This document shows, piece after piece, positions 24,069-32,539 of a stretch of DNA of 41,120 nucleotides. The notes beneath the pieces are model-generated. The model was not told where the DNA came from. It ran no database searches and saw only the letters and a list, made by a program, of their open reading frames with translations. The stretch is from contig NZ_QZMN01000017.1 of the NCBI RefSeq assembly GCF_003702705.1, forward strand, positions 1-41,120. The letters are read 5' to 3'. A program made the translations under genes and the position numbers. Each line of letters starts with the position of its first letter. The stretch's first letter is position 1. Source of the DNA: Ornithinimicrobium cerasi (GTDB lineage: Bacteria; Actinomycetota; Actinomycetes; Actinomycetales; Dermatophilaceae).

Positions 24069-26237
24069 TCACGGGACCGTTCCCGGGTCCGTCCCCCCAC
24101 CGCCGTCTTGGGGGTCGGTCGGCGTAGGTTCACCAGGCTCTTGGTCCCCGCCGGTGCTGCCGGCCCCGGGGTCCGGAGGAGCCGGGTCGCCCGGGTCGGG
24201 ACCGGACGGCCCCGGGTCCTGGTTGTCGGGGTTCGTCGGTGCCGGGTCGGGGGTGGTGGGGTCGGGCACCGGGTCGGGCGTGGTGGGGTCGGGCACCGGT
24301 TCGGGGGTGGTGGGGTCGGGTACCGGCTCGACGACGGGGTTAGTCGGCGCAGGGTCGCCGGGGGCCGGGGTCGAAGGCCCGGGCTGCGGCGGGGTCACCG
24401 ACGGGGCGGTCGACGGCGGGGTGGAGGGCGGGCGCCCTGAGGACGTCGGCTGGGTGGAAGACGTGTCGGGCGTTGAGGGATCCCCCGCAGCCGTGGCACC
24501 GGACGCCTTCTGCGTGCCGTCGGCCGACCGAGCACGGGCGGGCGACGGATCGGCGATCTGGCCACCCGCCACCCCCGAGTCGACCGACACCCCAGCCAGG
24601 GTGTCCGGAGCCACACCGGGGTGCGCAACCGGGGCACCGGGCAGCACACGTACAGGCGCAGGCATCGGGCCTGATTCGGACTGCACGCTATCGGCTGCAG
24701 GACGTGTCCCCGCGCCGGGTGCCCAAGGCACCAGTAGGGCCTGACCGGCGCCGGCGCCCCCCAGCGTGACGGTCTCGGTCGTCGTCTGCGTGACGATGCG
24801 GGACGGCCCGGCATTGGCGTCCATGTCGGGGAGGAGTGCCATGGCAGCTCCGGAGACGCCGGTGAGCGCAACCACAAGGGCCGCGCCGACCAGAGCCGGA
24901 TGAGCTCGACGGTGCGGGCCAGAACCGACCAAGTGCTCGCCCCCGCCGCCGGCCGACATCCACGCCGGCGACCCGGCGTGCTCGTGCTCGTCAATCACGA
25001 CATCGGCGGGGTTCGCCGCCGGGCTGGCACCATGCCCGGTCCGGCGGCTACCGACGGCGGCCGCCGCCAGGGTGGAGACTCCGACGGCCGTGCTGCCAGC
25101 GGCCGCGACCGCGTGGTGGGGCTGGCGGTCAACGGACTCGGCCTCGCGCACCCACGCGTCCGTGACCACGTCGAGGGCGCCGAGCAGTGCGTAGCATTCC
25201 GGGTCCTCCGGCCGGTCGACGGGGCTGGACCAGCGTGCAGAGGCAAGCTGCACGAGCCGCGGGGTGCGGGAGCACCCACCGATGAGGAGGACGCGTCCGA
25301 CCGAGCCCCCACCGGACTCCACCGCCCGCTGGCCCGCATCGAGAATGCGACGGAGGTCGTCGTCCAGCAACGCCTCCAGCTCGGACCGGACGAGACGGAT
25401 GTCACCGCCCGCACCAACCAGGTGCACCGGCACCGTCGTCTCGGTCTCGCTCGACAGCGCGTGACGGGCGCGGCTGCACTCTGCGCGGATACGGGCCAGC
25501 TCCACCCGCGCCTCGTCGGAGCCGCTCGCGGCACGCAGGGCCGGGGGCACCTGCGTGAGCACGTGCCGGAGCACGCGATCGTCCAGGAGGTCCCCACCGA
25601 ACCCGGCAGCGATGGCCGGGCGTCGGCCGGCACGACTGCCGCCCGCACCGTTCCGCCCCGGCGAACCCTCTCCGCTCACGGCGCCCGGAGGCGTCGCGAC
25701 ACCGAGCAGCTGGGCACGGACGGCGCGGACGCCGACGTCGATCACCAGGACCGGTGCAGCTCCCGGCGCGCCCAGCCTGCGCTGCAGTCCCTCGCCGTGC
25801 CGCACGAGATCCACAGCGACCTCATCATGCTCCGGGCGCAGGGCCTCCTGGATCGAGGCGCGCACGCGCCGTGCCCTGGCTGCTGGCCATTCGTCGGGCG
25901 TCAGCACACCCAGCCGGTCGAGGCGGCCGCCGAGCTCCTCGACGACCTCCGACAGCGGTGCGAGCAGCACGCTGCGCAGCAGCTGGGGCAAGGTCAACCT
26001 GCCCCCCGCCGTGTGGAAAGGCACCTCGTCACCGAGCCGGTCGACCCACCCCACGACCCTGTGCTCAGGAGCCTCAAGGGCAGCCACCTCAGCCTGGGCT
26101 CCACCCCGCAGGTTCTCGTGCCCGGGCCCGACCCAGACACCGCTGGACGCGACGCGCCGGACCTCTGCCCCGGTGTCAGCATCCCTTCCGCACACCTTGA
26201 CGCGCGCGTTCCCGATGTCAATGACGACGATCCCCAT
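24069..26237 (-). CDS. Hsp70-like ATPase with membrane anchor and Pro-rich extracellular tail
   Basis: A 722-aa protein starting at ATG 26237. The N-terminal 370 residues follow the actin/Hsp70 ATPase layout: phosphate-1 strand 'IVVIDIGNARVKVCGRDA', a second strand 'APVLVIDVGVRAVRAQLLG', 'IAAGFGGDLLDDRVLRHVL' and the adenosine motif 'VGRVLLIGGCSRTPRLVQLA'. Some glycine/aspartate positions differ from DnaK, and no substrate-binding domain follows. A single membrane helix lies near 470 (ALVGAALVVALTGVSGAAMA). About 230 outside residues are rich in Pro, Thr and Gly and contain repeated 'PVPDPTTP' units. It is probably a membrane-anchored signal or chaperone-like ATPase, not a general chaperone. 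It is co-directional with the regulator gene (10-base gap) and diverges from iniB. A TTG start at 26249 is the alternative. Confidence 0.75.
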   Translation of the reverse strand: MGIVVIDIGNARVKVCGRDADTGAEVRRVASSGVWVGPGHENLRGGAQAEVAALEAPEHRVVGWVDRLGDEVPFHTAGGRLTLPQLLRSVLLAPLSEVVEELGGRLDRLGVLTPDEWPAARARRVRASIQEALRPEHDEVAVDLVRHGEGLQRRLGAPGAAPVLVIDVGVRAVRAQLLGVATPPGAVSGEGSPGRNGAGGSRAGRRPAIAAGFGGDLLDDRVLRHVLTQVPPALRAASGSDEARVELARIRAECSRARHALSSETETTVPVHLVGAGGDIRLVRSELEALLDDDLRRILDAGQRAVESGGGSVGRVLLIGGCSRTPRLVQLASARWSSPVDRPEDPECYALLGALDVVTDAWVREAESVDRQPHHAVAAAGSTAVGVSTLAAAAVGSRRTGHGASPAANPADVVIDEHEHAGSPAWMSAGGGGEHLVGSGPHRRAHPALVGAALVVALTGVSGAAMALLPDMDANAGPSRIVTQTTTETVTLGGAGAGQALLVPWAPGAGTRPAADSVQSESGPMPAPVRVLPGAPVAHPGVAPDTLAGVSVDSGVAGGQIADPSPARARSADGTQKASGATAAGDPSTPDTSSTQPTSSGRPPSTPPSTAPSVTPPQPGPSTPAPGDPAPTNPVVEPVPDPTTPEPVPDPTTPDPVPDPTTPDPAPTNPDNQDPGPSGPDPGDPAPPDPGAGSTGGDQEPGEPTPTDPQDGGGGTDPGTVP

Positions 26238-26390
26238 GTGATACCCCAAGCCGATCAGCTAGACATGCCTGTCCAAGAACCGTAGCAGTGCTCATCAGCT
26301 CGCTCAGGGTGAACGACCGACTTGCCCTGCGATCCCCGCCCCCCCCCTATGGGCGGCCTGGCCAATCCCCCACTCCCCCCGGACAACGTA

Positions 26391-26404
26391 GGGGAGTTCT
26401 CCCC
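26391..26404. promoter_or_regulatory. Palindrome in the iniB promoter region
   Basis: GGGGAG-TT-CTCCCC, two perfect 6-base arms, in the 249-base space between the divergent Hsp70-like and iniB-like genes. It ends 22 bases before a -10-like hexamer, so it overlaps the expected -35 region. This suits an operator or activator site for the adjacent LuxR-type regulator. Confidence 0.45.
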
Positions 26405-26426
26405 GTCGTGGGGGACCGGCCGAGTG

Positions 26427-26432
26427 TCTAAC
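26427..26432 (+). promoter_or_regulatory. -10-like hexamer of the ini-like operon
   Basis: TCTAAC lies about 55 bases upstream of the iniB-like ATG. No good -35 is seen, which fits activator-dependent transcription. The leader then carries GGAAGG before ATG 26487. Confidence 0.35.
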
Positions 26433-26486
26433 GTCGTCGTCAGGCGTTCCCGCCTCTCACACTACCGTCAGACGGAAGGCACTTCG

Positions 26487-27857
26487 ATGCTCGCTACCTC
26501 GCTGCTCGACTTCATCCTCAACCTGTTGCGTGACCCGGAGGCCAGGGCCGCCTTCGAGGCGGACCCGGAGGCGGCGCTCACCGATGCCGGCCTCGAGGAC
26601 ATCAGCGCCGAGGACCTCGACGCCATCCTGCCGCTCCTCCTTGACTTCTCCTCGGTGAGCTTCACCGGCGGTGACTTCGCCCGTGAGTACAACACCGGTG
26701 GCAACTGGGCTTCCTACGGCGACAACAACACCTCTGTCGGCGGGGCCACCCTCGACGACGCTGACACCGCCTACGCGGAGTCTGGCGCCGGGGCGCACGG
26801 CGGGTATGCCGGCGGTGGCCACGGCGGCGGCGGCCACGGCGGCGGCCACGGCGACTGCGACGACGACAGGGGCGGCCACGGCGGCGGCGGCCACGGCGGC
26901 GGCGGTCACGGCGGCGGCCACGGCGGCGGCCACGGCGGCGGCGGCCACTACGCTCCTGCTGCACCGGCGGCAGCTGCAGAGGCCACCTCGAAGGCCAAGG
27001 TCGAGGTGCACGACGAGTCGTCCAACGTGGTCGAGCAGATCACCAAGATCGTCAACAACTACTCGTACACGACCAACATCGACGACCGCGACACCATCGT
27101 GGACCAGTCTGTGAACCAGAACATCTGGGCCGGCGGCGACGTGACGCAGATGTTCGACAACGAGTCCGTGGTGGCCTCCGGCGACGGCGCCCACGCCGCC
27201 GGCGACGACCTTGAGGTCGACAACTCGGTCGACAACTCGGTGGACAACTCCGACAACTCGGACAACTCGACCACGATCGTGGACTCCTACAACGAGGACA
27301 ACGACACCGACGTCGAGATCGACGTCGAGATCGAGGACGCGTTCAACGACAACTCGGACAACTCCTGGACGGACAACTCCGTCAACGACTCGTTCAACGA
27401 CAACTCCACCAACGACAACTCCACCAACACGGACGTGGACGTCGAGATCGAGGACTCGTTCAACACCGACAACTCCACCAACCTGGACGTCGAGGTCGAG
27501 GACTCGTTCAACGACAACTCGGACAACTCCGTCAACACGGACGTGGACGTCGAGATCGAGGACTCCTTCAACACGGACAACTCGGTCGAGGTCGAGGACT
27601 CTTTCAACACCGACAACTCGATCGACGTCGAGGTCGAGGACTCCTTCAACACCGACAACTCGATCGACGTCGAGGTCGAGGACTCCTTCAACACCGACAA
27701 CTCGGTCGAGGACTCGTTCAACACGGACGTGGAGGTGGACGTCGAGGTCGAGGACTCCTTCAACACCGACGCGTCGGTGGACAACTCCATCGACCTCGAG
27801 GTCGAGGAGTCGTTCAACGACAACGAGCTCACCGTAGAGCTCCCGCTCCTCGGCTGA
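26487..27857 (+). CDS. iniB: IniB-domain protein with His/Gly and Asp/Asn repeats
   Basis: A 456-aa protein from ATG 26487, with GGAAGG six bases upstream. Residues 1-about 55 are the IniB N-terminal domain: 'LLDFILNLLRDPEARAAFEA' then 'DPEAALTDAGLEDISAEDLD'. Residues about 110-155 are a histidine/glycine run (GGHGGGGHGGGHG type) that could bind metal ions. The rest is very acidic, built from Val/Asn/Asp repeats; units such as 'VEVEDSFNTDNSID' recur with alternating polar and apolar residues, as in beta-solenoid or amyloid-like proteins. No signal peptide is obvious. In mycobacteria iniB is the first gene of the cell-wall-stress operon iniBAC, induced by isoniazid and ethambutol, and its product has a Gly/Ala-rich tail. 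The repeats here differ. Cellular role is unknown. Confidence 0.8.
   Translation: MLATSLLDFILNLLRDPEARAAFEADPEAALTDAGLEDISAEDLDAILPLLLDFSSVSFTGGDFAREYNTGGNWASYGDNNTSVGGATLDDADTAYAESGAGAHGGYAGGGHGGGGHGGGHGDCDDDRGGHGGGGHGGGGHGGGHGGGHGGGGHYAPAAPAAAAEATSKAKVEVHDESSNVVEQITKIVNNYSYTTNIDDRDTIVDQSVNQNIWAGGDVTQMFDNESVVASGDGAHAAGDDLEVDNSVDNSVDNSDNSDNSTTIVDSYNEDNDTDVEIDVEIEDAFNDNSDNSWTDNSVNDSFNDNSTNDNSTNTDVDVEIEDSFNTDNSTNLDVEVEDSFNDNSDNSVNTDVDVEIEDSFNTDNSVEVEDSFNTDNSIDVEVEDSFNTDNSIDVEVEDSFNTDNSVEDSFNTDVEVDVEVEDSFNTDASVDNSIDLEVEESFNDNELTVELPLLG
27557..27724 (+). repeat. 42-bp in-frame tandem repeats in iniB-like gene
   Basis: Near-identical 42-base units (14 codons: SFNTDNSIDVEVED) start at about 27599, 27641 and 27683, with shorter related units before and after. 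The second and third copies are almost identical at the DNA level, which implies recent expansion or gene conversion and possible length variation between strains. Confidence 0.8.
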
Positions 27858-27889
27858 TCCGCCCGGCGGAGCCCGTTCCGCAAACACGG

Positions 27890-27934
27890 CACGGAACGGC
27901 CCCGGCGTCCTCAGGACGTCGGGGCCGTTCCGTG
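27890..27934 (+). terminator. 21-bp stem-loop between iniB and iniA
   Basis: Bases 27890-27910 pair with 27914-27934 over 21 positions, with one G-U wobble and a loop of three (TCA). It lies 33 bases after the iniB stop and 53 before the iniA ATG. There is no U-run, so it is not a classic intrinsic terminator. It may be an attenuator, an RNA-processing site or a stabiliser of the iniB 3' end. Confidence 0.7.
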
Positions 27935-27987
27935 TCGGGCCCGTGTGGAACACTCGGGGACAACAGTCGTCGCGGGGAAGGTGCTTC

Positions 27988-29829
27988 ATGGACGACCCGG
28001 TCGAGGTCATCGAGCGGTGTGCGGAGCTGTGCCGCCGACGCGAGCGGACCGACCTCGTGATGCGCCTGGAGGCGGCCACGGGGCGCTGGCAGTCCTCCGA
28101 CGTCCGGGTGCTGGTGGTCGGTGAGTTCAAGCAGGGCAAGAGCCAGCTCGTCAACGCGCTGGTCGGTGCTCCGGTGTGCCCGGTGCACGACGACATCGCC
28201 ACGAGCGTCCCACTTACGGTCAGCTACGCCGAGCAGCCGACGGCTGCCGTGCTGTGGGCCGCACCGGGCGCGATCACCGAGGAGGAGCCTCGCCGCGAGG
28301 TGGTGGACGTCGCGATGCTGGCGGCCCGCATCTCGCTCCCTGGGCAGGACCGGGTCATCGAGGACAAGGACGGGTCCCGCCTGGTCGCCGCCGAGGCCGG
28401 CCTGCCGCGCCAGCTGCTCCGCGACGGGTTGACCCTCGTCGACACCCCCGGGCTGGGCGGGCCCGGCTCAGCGCACAGCGCGGCCACCCGGGCGGTGCTG
28501 CCCTCGGCGCACGCCGTGCTCGTCGTCACCGACGCATCCCAGGAGCTGACCGGGCCCGAGGTGGAGGTCATCAGGCAGGCGCTGGCCGCCTGCCCGCATG
28601 TCGCGCTGGTGCTGACCAAGACCGACCTGCACGGGCAGTGGCGTCGCGTCCAGCAGCTCAACGCCGCCCGGCTGCGCGACGCCGGGCTGAAGCTCTCGCA
28701 GCTGGCGGTCTCCTCCCAGCTGCGACTACTGGCCGCCCGCAGCAAGGACGCGGACCTCAACGCCGAGTCGGGTTTTCCCGAGCTGGTCGGCTTTCTGCGG
28801 CGCTCCGTCGTGACCCGCCGCGAGGAGCTCGCGCGCCGCTCGGTGCGCCACGACCTCAACGCGGTTCTTGCCGCGCTGTCCTCGAGCCTCGACTCCGAGC
28901 ACCGGGTCCTGTCCTCCCCCGAGCACCTGCCTGCCGTCGTCGCTGAGCTAGCGCTGGCACGGACCCGTGCAGAGGAGCTGAAGAAGCGCAGCGCCAAGTG
29001 GCAGCAGACGCTCAACGACGGGGTGGCCGATCTCAACGCCGACCTGGACCACGACCTGCGCGAGCGCATCCGAGTCGTGCAGGCGGAGGCCGAGCGGATC
29101 ATCGACGAGGGCGACCCCGGGCACGCCTGGTCGGAGTTCGTCGCCTGGCTGGAGGAGTCCACCGCGTCCGCCCTGGCCGACACCTTCACCTGGGCCGAGC
29201 AGAACGCCGAGTGGCTCCTGACACGGGTGGCCGAGCACTTCGAGGAGGCGAGCGCCGAGACGCTCCCCCAGCTCCGGCTAGCCGACACGACCAGCCTGGG
29301 TGATCGGATACGCCCCATGGGGGACCTCGACCTCAACGAGACCACCCTTGGCGGCAAGGTCATCATCGGCATGAAGGGGTCCTACGGCGGCGTGCTCATG
29401 TTCGGCATCCTCACGTCGCTGGCCGGGCTGGCGCTCATCAACCCCATCTCGATCGGCGCCGGGATCCTGCTCGGCGCACGGGCATTCCGCGAAGACAAGG
29501 AGAACCGCCTCGCCCGCAGGCAGGCCGAGGCCCGCACCCTCGTGCGCAAGCAGCTGGACGAGGTGGTGTTCCAGAGCTCCAAGGTGCTGCGGGACAGGCT
29601 CCGGCACACGCAACGCCAGGTCCGCGACCACTACGCCGCGACCGCCGAGGACCTGTTACGGAGCATCGGTGAGTCGGTCGCCAGCGCGCAGGGTGCGGCC
29701 AAGGCGGACGAGAAGCAGCGCATCACGCGCCTGGCCGCCATCGCCACCGACCGCACCACCGTGATCCGGCTCCGCCGCGAGGTGGACACACTCGGTGCTC
29801 CCACCGCCGCAGCACAGGCTGCTTCGTGA
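27988..29829 (+). CDS. iniA: Dynamin-like GTPase, IniA type
   Basis: A 613-aa protein from ATG 27988, chosen because GGGGAAGG lies eight bases upstream (GTG 27943 is a weaker alternative). GTPase motifs: G1 GEFKQGKS at 45-52, G3 DTPGLGG at 152-158, G4 TKTD at 210-213. Long helices rich in Glu, Arg and Ala follow, as in the stalk of bacterial dynamins. A hydrophobic segment near 465-495, 'GVLMFGILTSLAGLALINPI', is the probable membrane-insertion paddle. Mycobacterial IniA is a dynamin-like protein that binds and remodels membranes by GTP hydrolysis and helps the cell tolerate cell-wall antibiotics. The gene overlaps iniC by four bases (GTGA), so the two GTPases are made together, as bacterial dynamins often are. 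Confidence 0.88.
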   Translation: MDDPVEVIERCAELCRRRERTDLVMRLEAATGRWQSSDVRVLVVGEFKQGKSQLVNALVGAPVCPVHDDIATSVPLTVSYAEQPTAAVLWAAPGAITEEEPRREVVDVAMLAARISLPGQDRVIEDKDGSRLVAAEAGLPRQLLRDGLTLVDTPGLGGPGSAHSAATRAVLPSAHAVLVVTDASQELTGPEVEVIRQALAACPHVALVLTKTDLHGQWRRVQQLNAARLRDAGLKLSQLAVSSQLRLLAARSKDADLNAESGFPELVGFLRRSVVTRREELARRSVRHDLNAVLAALSSSLDSEHRVLSSPEHLPAVVAELALARTRAEELKKRSAKWQQTLNDGVADLNADLDHDLRERIRVVQAEAERIIDEGDPGHAWSEFVAWLEESTASALADTFTWAEQNAEWLLTRVAEHFEEASAETLPQLRLADTTSLGDRIRPMGDLDLNETTLGGKVIIGMKGSYGGVLMFGILTSLAGLALINPISIGAGILLGARAFREDKENRLARRQAEARTLVRKQLDEVVFQSSKVLRDRLRHTQRQVRDHYAATAEDLLRSIGESVASAQGAAKADEKQRITRLAAIATDRTTVIRLRREVDTLGAPTAAAQAAS

Positions 29830-31376
29830 CCACCACCTCCGCACCGCCCCTCCCCCCGCAGGACGGAACGGTGTCCGTGAGGGTCGACGAGACCACCGCC
29901 GGCACCCGCGGGACGACCGCCGAGGACCTGCTGCGGGAGGCCGCCCACCTGTATGCGGATGACCCAGCAGCTAGCGAGGCGGTGGAGCGGTTGCGCCGTC
30001 GGCTGCAGGAGCCCCTGCGCGTCGCGCTGGCCGGCCGCATCAAGGCCGGCAAGTCCACGCTTCTTAACGCCATCGTTGGTGAGGAGCTGGCGCCCACGGA
30101 CACCGGTGAGTGCACCAGGATCGTGACCTGGTACCGCCACGGGGAGGTGCCCGACGTGACGGTCCGCCTCCGGGACGGCACTGCCGCGCGCCAGCCGGTG
30201 CGCCGGGTTCGTGGCAGGCTCCAGCTCGACACCGGCGGCCACGACCTGCGGGAGGTCGCCCGGATCGAGGTGACCTGGCCCAGCCCGGCGCTGACCCGCA
30301 TGACCGTCATCGACACCCCGGGTCTCGCGTCGTTGTCCACCGAGGTAAGTGAACGCACCACCGAGGCGCTGACGCCGGAGCTGGGAGCGCCCGAGGTCGA
30401 CGCGGTCGTGTACCTCATGCGTCACCTGCACACCAGCGACGCCGAGCTCCTCGAGGCGTTCCGGGAGGCGACCGTCGGCGACGCCAGTGCGGTGGGCACG
30501 CTCGCCGTGCTCTCCCGCGCCGACGAGATCGGCGGTGGTCGCATCGACGCGATGGTCTCCGCCTCCGACGTCGCCCGGCGCTACGCGCACGACCCGAGGG
30601 TGCGGGCGATGGCCCTGGACGTGCTGCCGGTCGCCGGCCTGCTGGCAGAGGGCGCGCACGCCCTCCGGCAGGTCGACTTCGACGCGCTGCGCGAGATCGC
30701 GATGCTGCCGCCGGCCAGGCGGGAGAGCCTGCTGGCCTCCGCAGACCGGTTCGGCACCCAGTCCGTGGACGAGCTGGAGGTGGCCTCTCCCGCGCTGCGC
30801 GCCGAGCTGCTCGCGCGCCTCGGCTTCTACGGGGTGCGGCTGGCCTCGGCCCTGCTCCGGGGTCCGGGGCTCGACGCGACAGCGCTGGCCAAGGAGCTCA
30901 GCCGCCGCAGCGGCCTCGGGCCGTTGACGTCCGCCCTGACGACCCAGCTGGGTCAGCGGGCCGGAGCGCTCAAGACGCGGTCGGCCCTCGCCGGGCTCGA
31001 GCAGGTCCTTGCCGAGCACCCCCGGGACGAGGCAGCAGACCTGGCCGAGCGCGCCGACGCTCTGCGCGCAGGTGACCATGCGATCACCGAGCTCGAGTGG
31101 GCCGCCCGGCTCCGTCGTGGTGCGGCGGGCGCGCTGGAGGACGTGCTGCGGACGGAGGCGGAGCGCCTCCTCGGGATGCACGGCTCGGCTCCCTCCGAGC
31201 GACTCGGCCTGGCCCCCTCGGCGTCTCGCGAGAAGCAGCTCGACGCGGCTATGGCAGCCTCGGAACGGTGGCGGTGGGTCGCGGCCGACCCGCTCAGCGA
31301 CCGCGAGTCGGTGGGGTTGGCTCTGTCTGCAGTCCGGTCGCTGGATGCGTTGCTCCTCCAGCTCGGTGGGTCCTGA
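29826..31376 (+). CDS. iniC: Dynamin-like GTPase, IniC type
   Basis: A 516-aa protein from GTG 29826. G1 is GRIKAGKS at 70-77, G3 DTPG at 163-166; the G4 motif appears as 'VLSRADE' near 235. Helical regions follow ('RAELLARLGFYGVRLASALL' and others), ending in a helix-rich tail. It lacks the long hydrophobic paddle seen in IniA, matching the usual IniA/IniC division in which one partner carries the membrane contact. It is translationally coupled to iniA. The last 83 bases are also covered on the other strand by the convergent membrane-protein gene at 31294-32061. Likely role: partner GTPase in envelope-stress membrane repair, by analogy with mycobacterial IniC. Confidence 0.85.
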   Translation: MTTTSAPPLPPQDGTVSVRVDETTAGTRGTTAEDLLREAAHLYADDPAASEAVERLRRRLQEPLRVALAGRIKAGKSTLLNAIVGEELAPTDTGECTRIVTWYRHGEVPDVTVRLRDGTAARQPVRRVRGRLQLDTGGHDLREVARIEVTWPSPALTRMTVIDTPGLASLSTEVSERTTEALTPELGAPEVDAVVYLMRHLHTSDAELLEAFREATVGDASAVGTLAVLSRADEIGGGRIDAMVSASDVARRYAHDPRVRAMALDVLPVAGLLAEGAHALRQVDFDALREIAMLPPARRESLLASADRFGTQSVDELEVASPALRAELLARLGFYGVRLASALLRGPGLDATALAKELSRRSGLGPLTSALTTQLGQRAGALKTRSALAGLEQVLAEHPRDEAADLAERADALRAGDHAITELEWAARLRRGAAGALEDVLRTEAERLLGMHGSAPSERLGLAPSASREKQLDAAMAASERWRWVAADPLSDRESVGLALSAVRSLDALLLQLGGS

Positions 31377-32061
31377 CCCAGCGCAACGTCCCGGGGAATA
31401 GGCCCAGCAGGGTCGCGGCGGTGCCGGTGGCCCCGGCAATACCGAGCAGGACACGTGCCGCCAGTGCCAACCCGTCACCGCTGGTGAGCGCCATCGCGGT
31501 CACCCCCAGCACCACGAGCAGGACGAGGAGCAGCAGCAGGCCAAGCATCCTCGGGGCGAGGGACGGCCGGCGCATCCTGGCACCGACGACCAGGGCCAGC
31601 ACCGCCAGGAGCCCCCACGTGAGCACCCCGCCGAAGAGCACGATGTTCGTCGCCAGGTTGACGTCGTCCGGGGGCAGGCCGTCGGCCCGTTCGACGACGA
31701 GCGCATGCAGCCGGGCCTTGCGAGCGGGGAGGTCGAAGAACGACAGCCCCACAGCCAGACCGAGCGCCACGGCCGTCAGCCGCCAGGTCCTGGCGGACGC
31801 TCTCAGGGCCCACGGCGGGTCCGGTGGCCTCAGCCGTGGTGGCGTGCGGCCGGGCTCGACCGGCGGCCGGGCCGGACGGGCCACGGTCACCGGTCCGGCG
31901 GCATCCTCGTACTCGCTGCGGGGAGTCGCCGGGTCGTCGCCCCCAGCCTCGCCGACCGACCTCGCCAGGTCCTCGACGTCGCCGTCATACTCAGCTCGCT
32001 CGGGCGGGGCAGCGCTTGCCCGGGCATCGTGCTCGGGTCCGCGGGGTGCGGGTGTCGTCAT
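31294..32061 (-). CDS. Four-helix membrane protein of unknown function
   Basis: A 255-aa protein from ATG 32061, with GAGGGGG six bases upstream. The first 90 residues are charged and proline-rich (cytoplasmic, disordered). Four membrane helices follow, near 93-110 (LTAVALGLAVGLSF), 140-163 (IVLFGGVLTWGLLAVLALVV), 172-192 (LGLLLLLVLLVVLGVTAMAL) and 200-222 (ALAARVLLGIAGATGTAATL), then a short tail. No family is recognised. Its 3' end runs 83 bases into the convergent iniC gene. Residues encoded there (about 230-255) have low complexity, so the overlap may reflect loss of the original stop codon. It could be functionally linked to the ini cluster, but only position suggests this. Confidence 0.65.
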   Translation of the reverse strand: MTTPAPRGPEHDARASAAPPERAEYDGDVEDLARSVGEAGGDDPATPRSEYEDAAGPVTVARPARPPVEPGRTPPRLRPPDPPWALRASARTWRLTAVALGLAVGLSFFDLPARKARLHALVVERADGLPPDDVNLATNIVLFGGVLTWGLLAVLALVVGARMRRPSLAPRMLGLLLLLVLLVVLGVTAMALTSGDGLALAARVLLGIAGATGTAATLLGLFPGTLRWVRTHRAGGATHPATGLQTEPTPPTRGR

Positions 32062-32539
32062 GTGTCCCCCTCTGGTCGGACCACGGCAGCGTAGCGCCGA
32101 TCCGGCACGCCTCTGGCAGGATGACGGGTGGGCCTCACCATCCGCACCCCCCCGCACCGCGACCTGGTCAACAGGTGCCCCGCGAGGGCTGCGACGACGG
32201 GCCGGATCGTTCGTCGTCGCGATGACGGTCGGTTGTCGCAAATTGAGAAGGCACCCAATCCCGTACCCGAGCGCTCTGCGTCCTGGGCACTTCGGCCCCG
32301 CCAACTCAAGGCGCACGATCGTTACGTCGCTGTCACGTCCGATGTCCGGACGTGGTGAAGGCGTCCCTGGGCGCCACAACGGCGCCCAGCGGTCGTTGGC
32401 CGCGCGGAATCTGGTGTGTCCTAGCCAGTCGCACGGCCGCCGCACTGCCAAGATGCGCACCACTGGCCGCGCGCACCAGCGCACGGCCAAGGTCGTCACC
32501 GCGACAATTGGGACTGCTGCACACGGCGGGCCAAGGCAC
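32062..32539. other. Intergenic region, no gene seen
   Basis: About 480 bases with no convincing ORF. It contains one copy of a short repeat (32191-32233) and is the start of a stretch of decayed genes reaching 33.8 kb. Confidence 0.4.
32191..32233 (+). repeat. Short dispersed repeat, copy 1
   Basis: The core CGACGGGCCGGATCGTTC and the following GTCGTCGCGATGA match 40605-40636 with a few substitutions. The copy can form a hairpin: CGACGAC pairs with GTCGTCG across 14 bases. On the minus strand both copies read a peptide ending 'IAT-N-PARRR', so they may be tails of related lost genes. Confidence 0.45.

Noticed and set aside
26262-26273. GACA-TGCC-TGTC as a LexA box
   Set aside because: It does not match the actinobacterial SOS box and sits without an SOS-type gene.
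27590-27720. CRISPR-like array
   Set aside because: The repeats are directly adjacent, in frame and without unique spacers; they are protein repeats.
27211-27837. Thr/Arg/Ser-rich + strand frame inside iniB
   Set aside because: It is an out-of-frame reading of the GAC/AAC/TCC repeats.
26457-28202. A 581-residue minus-strand frame opposite iniB
   Set aside because: It is a shadow of the repetitive IniB-like coding sequence; the composition (Val/Arg/Gly repeats) follows from complementing those codons.
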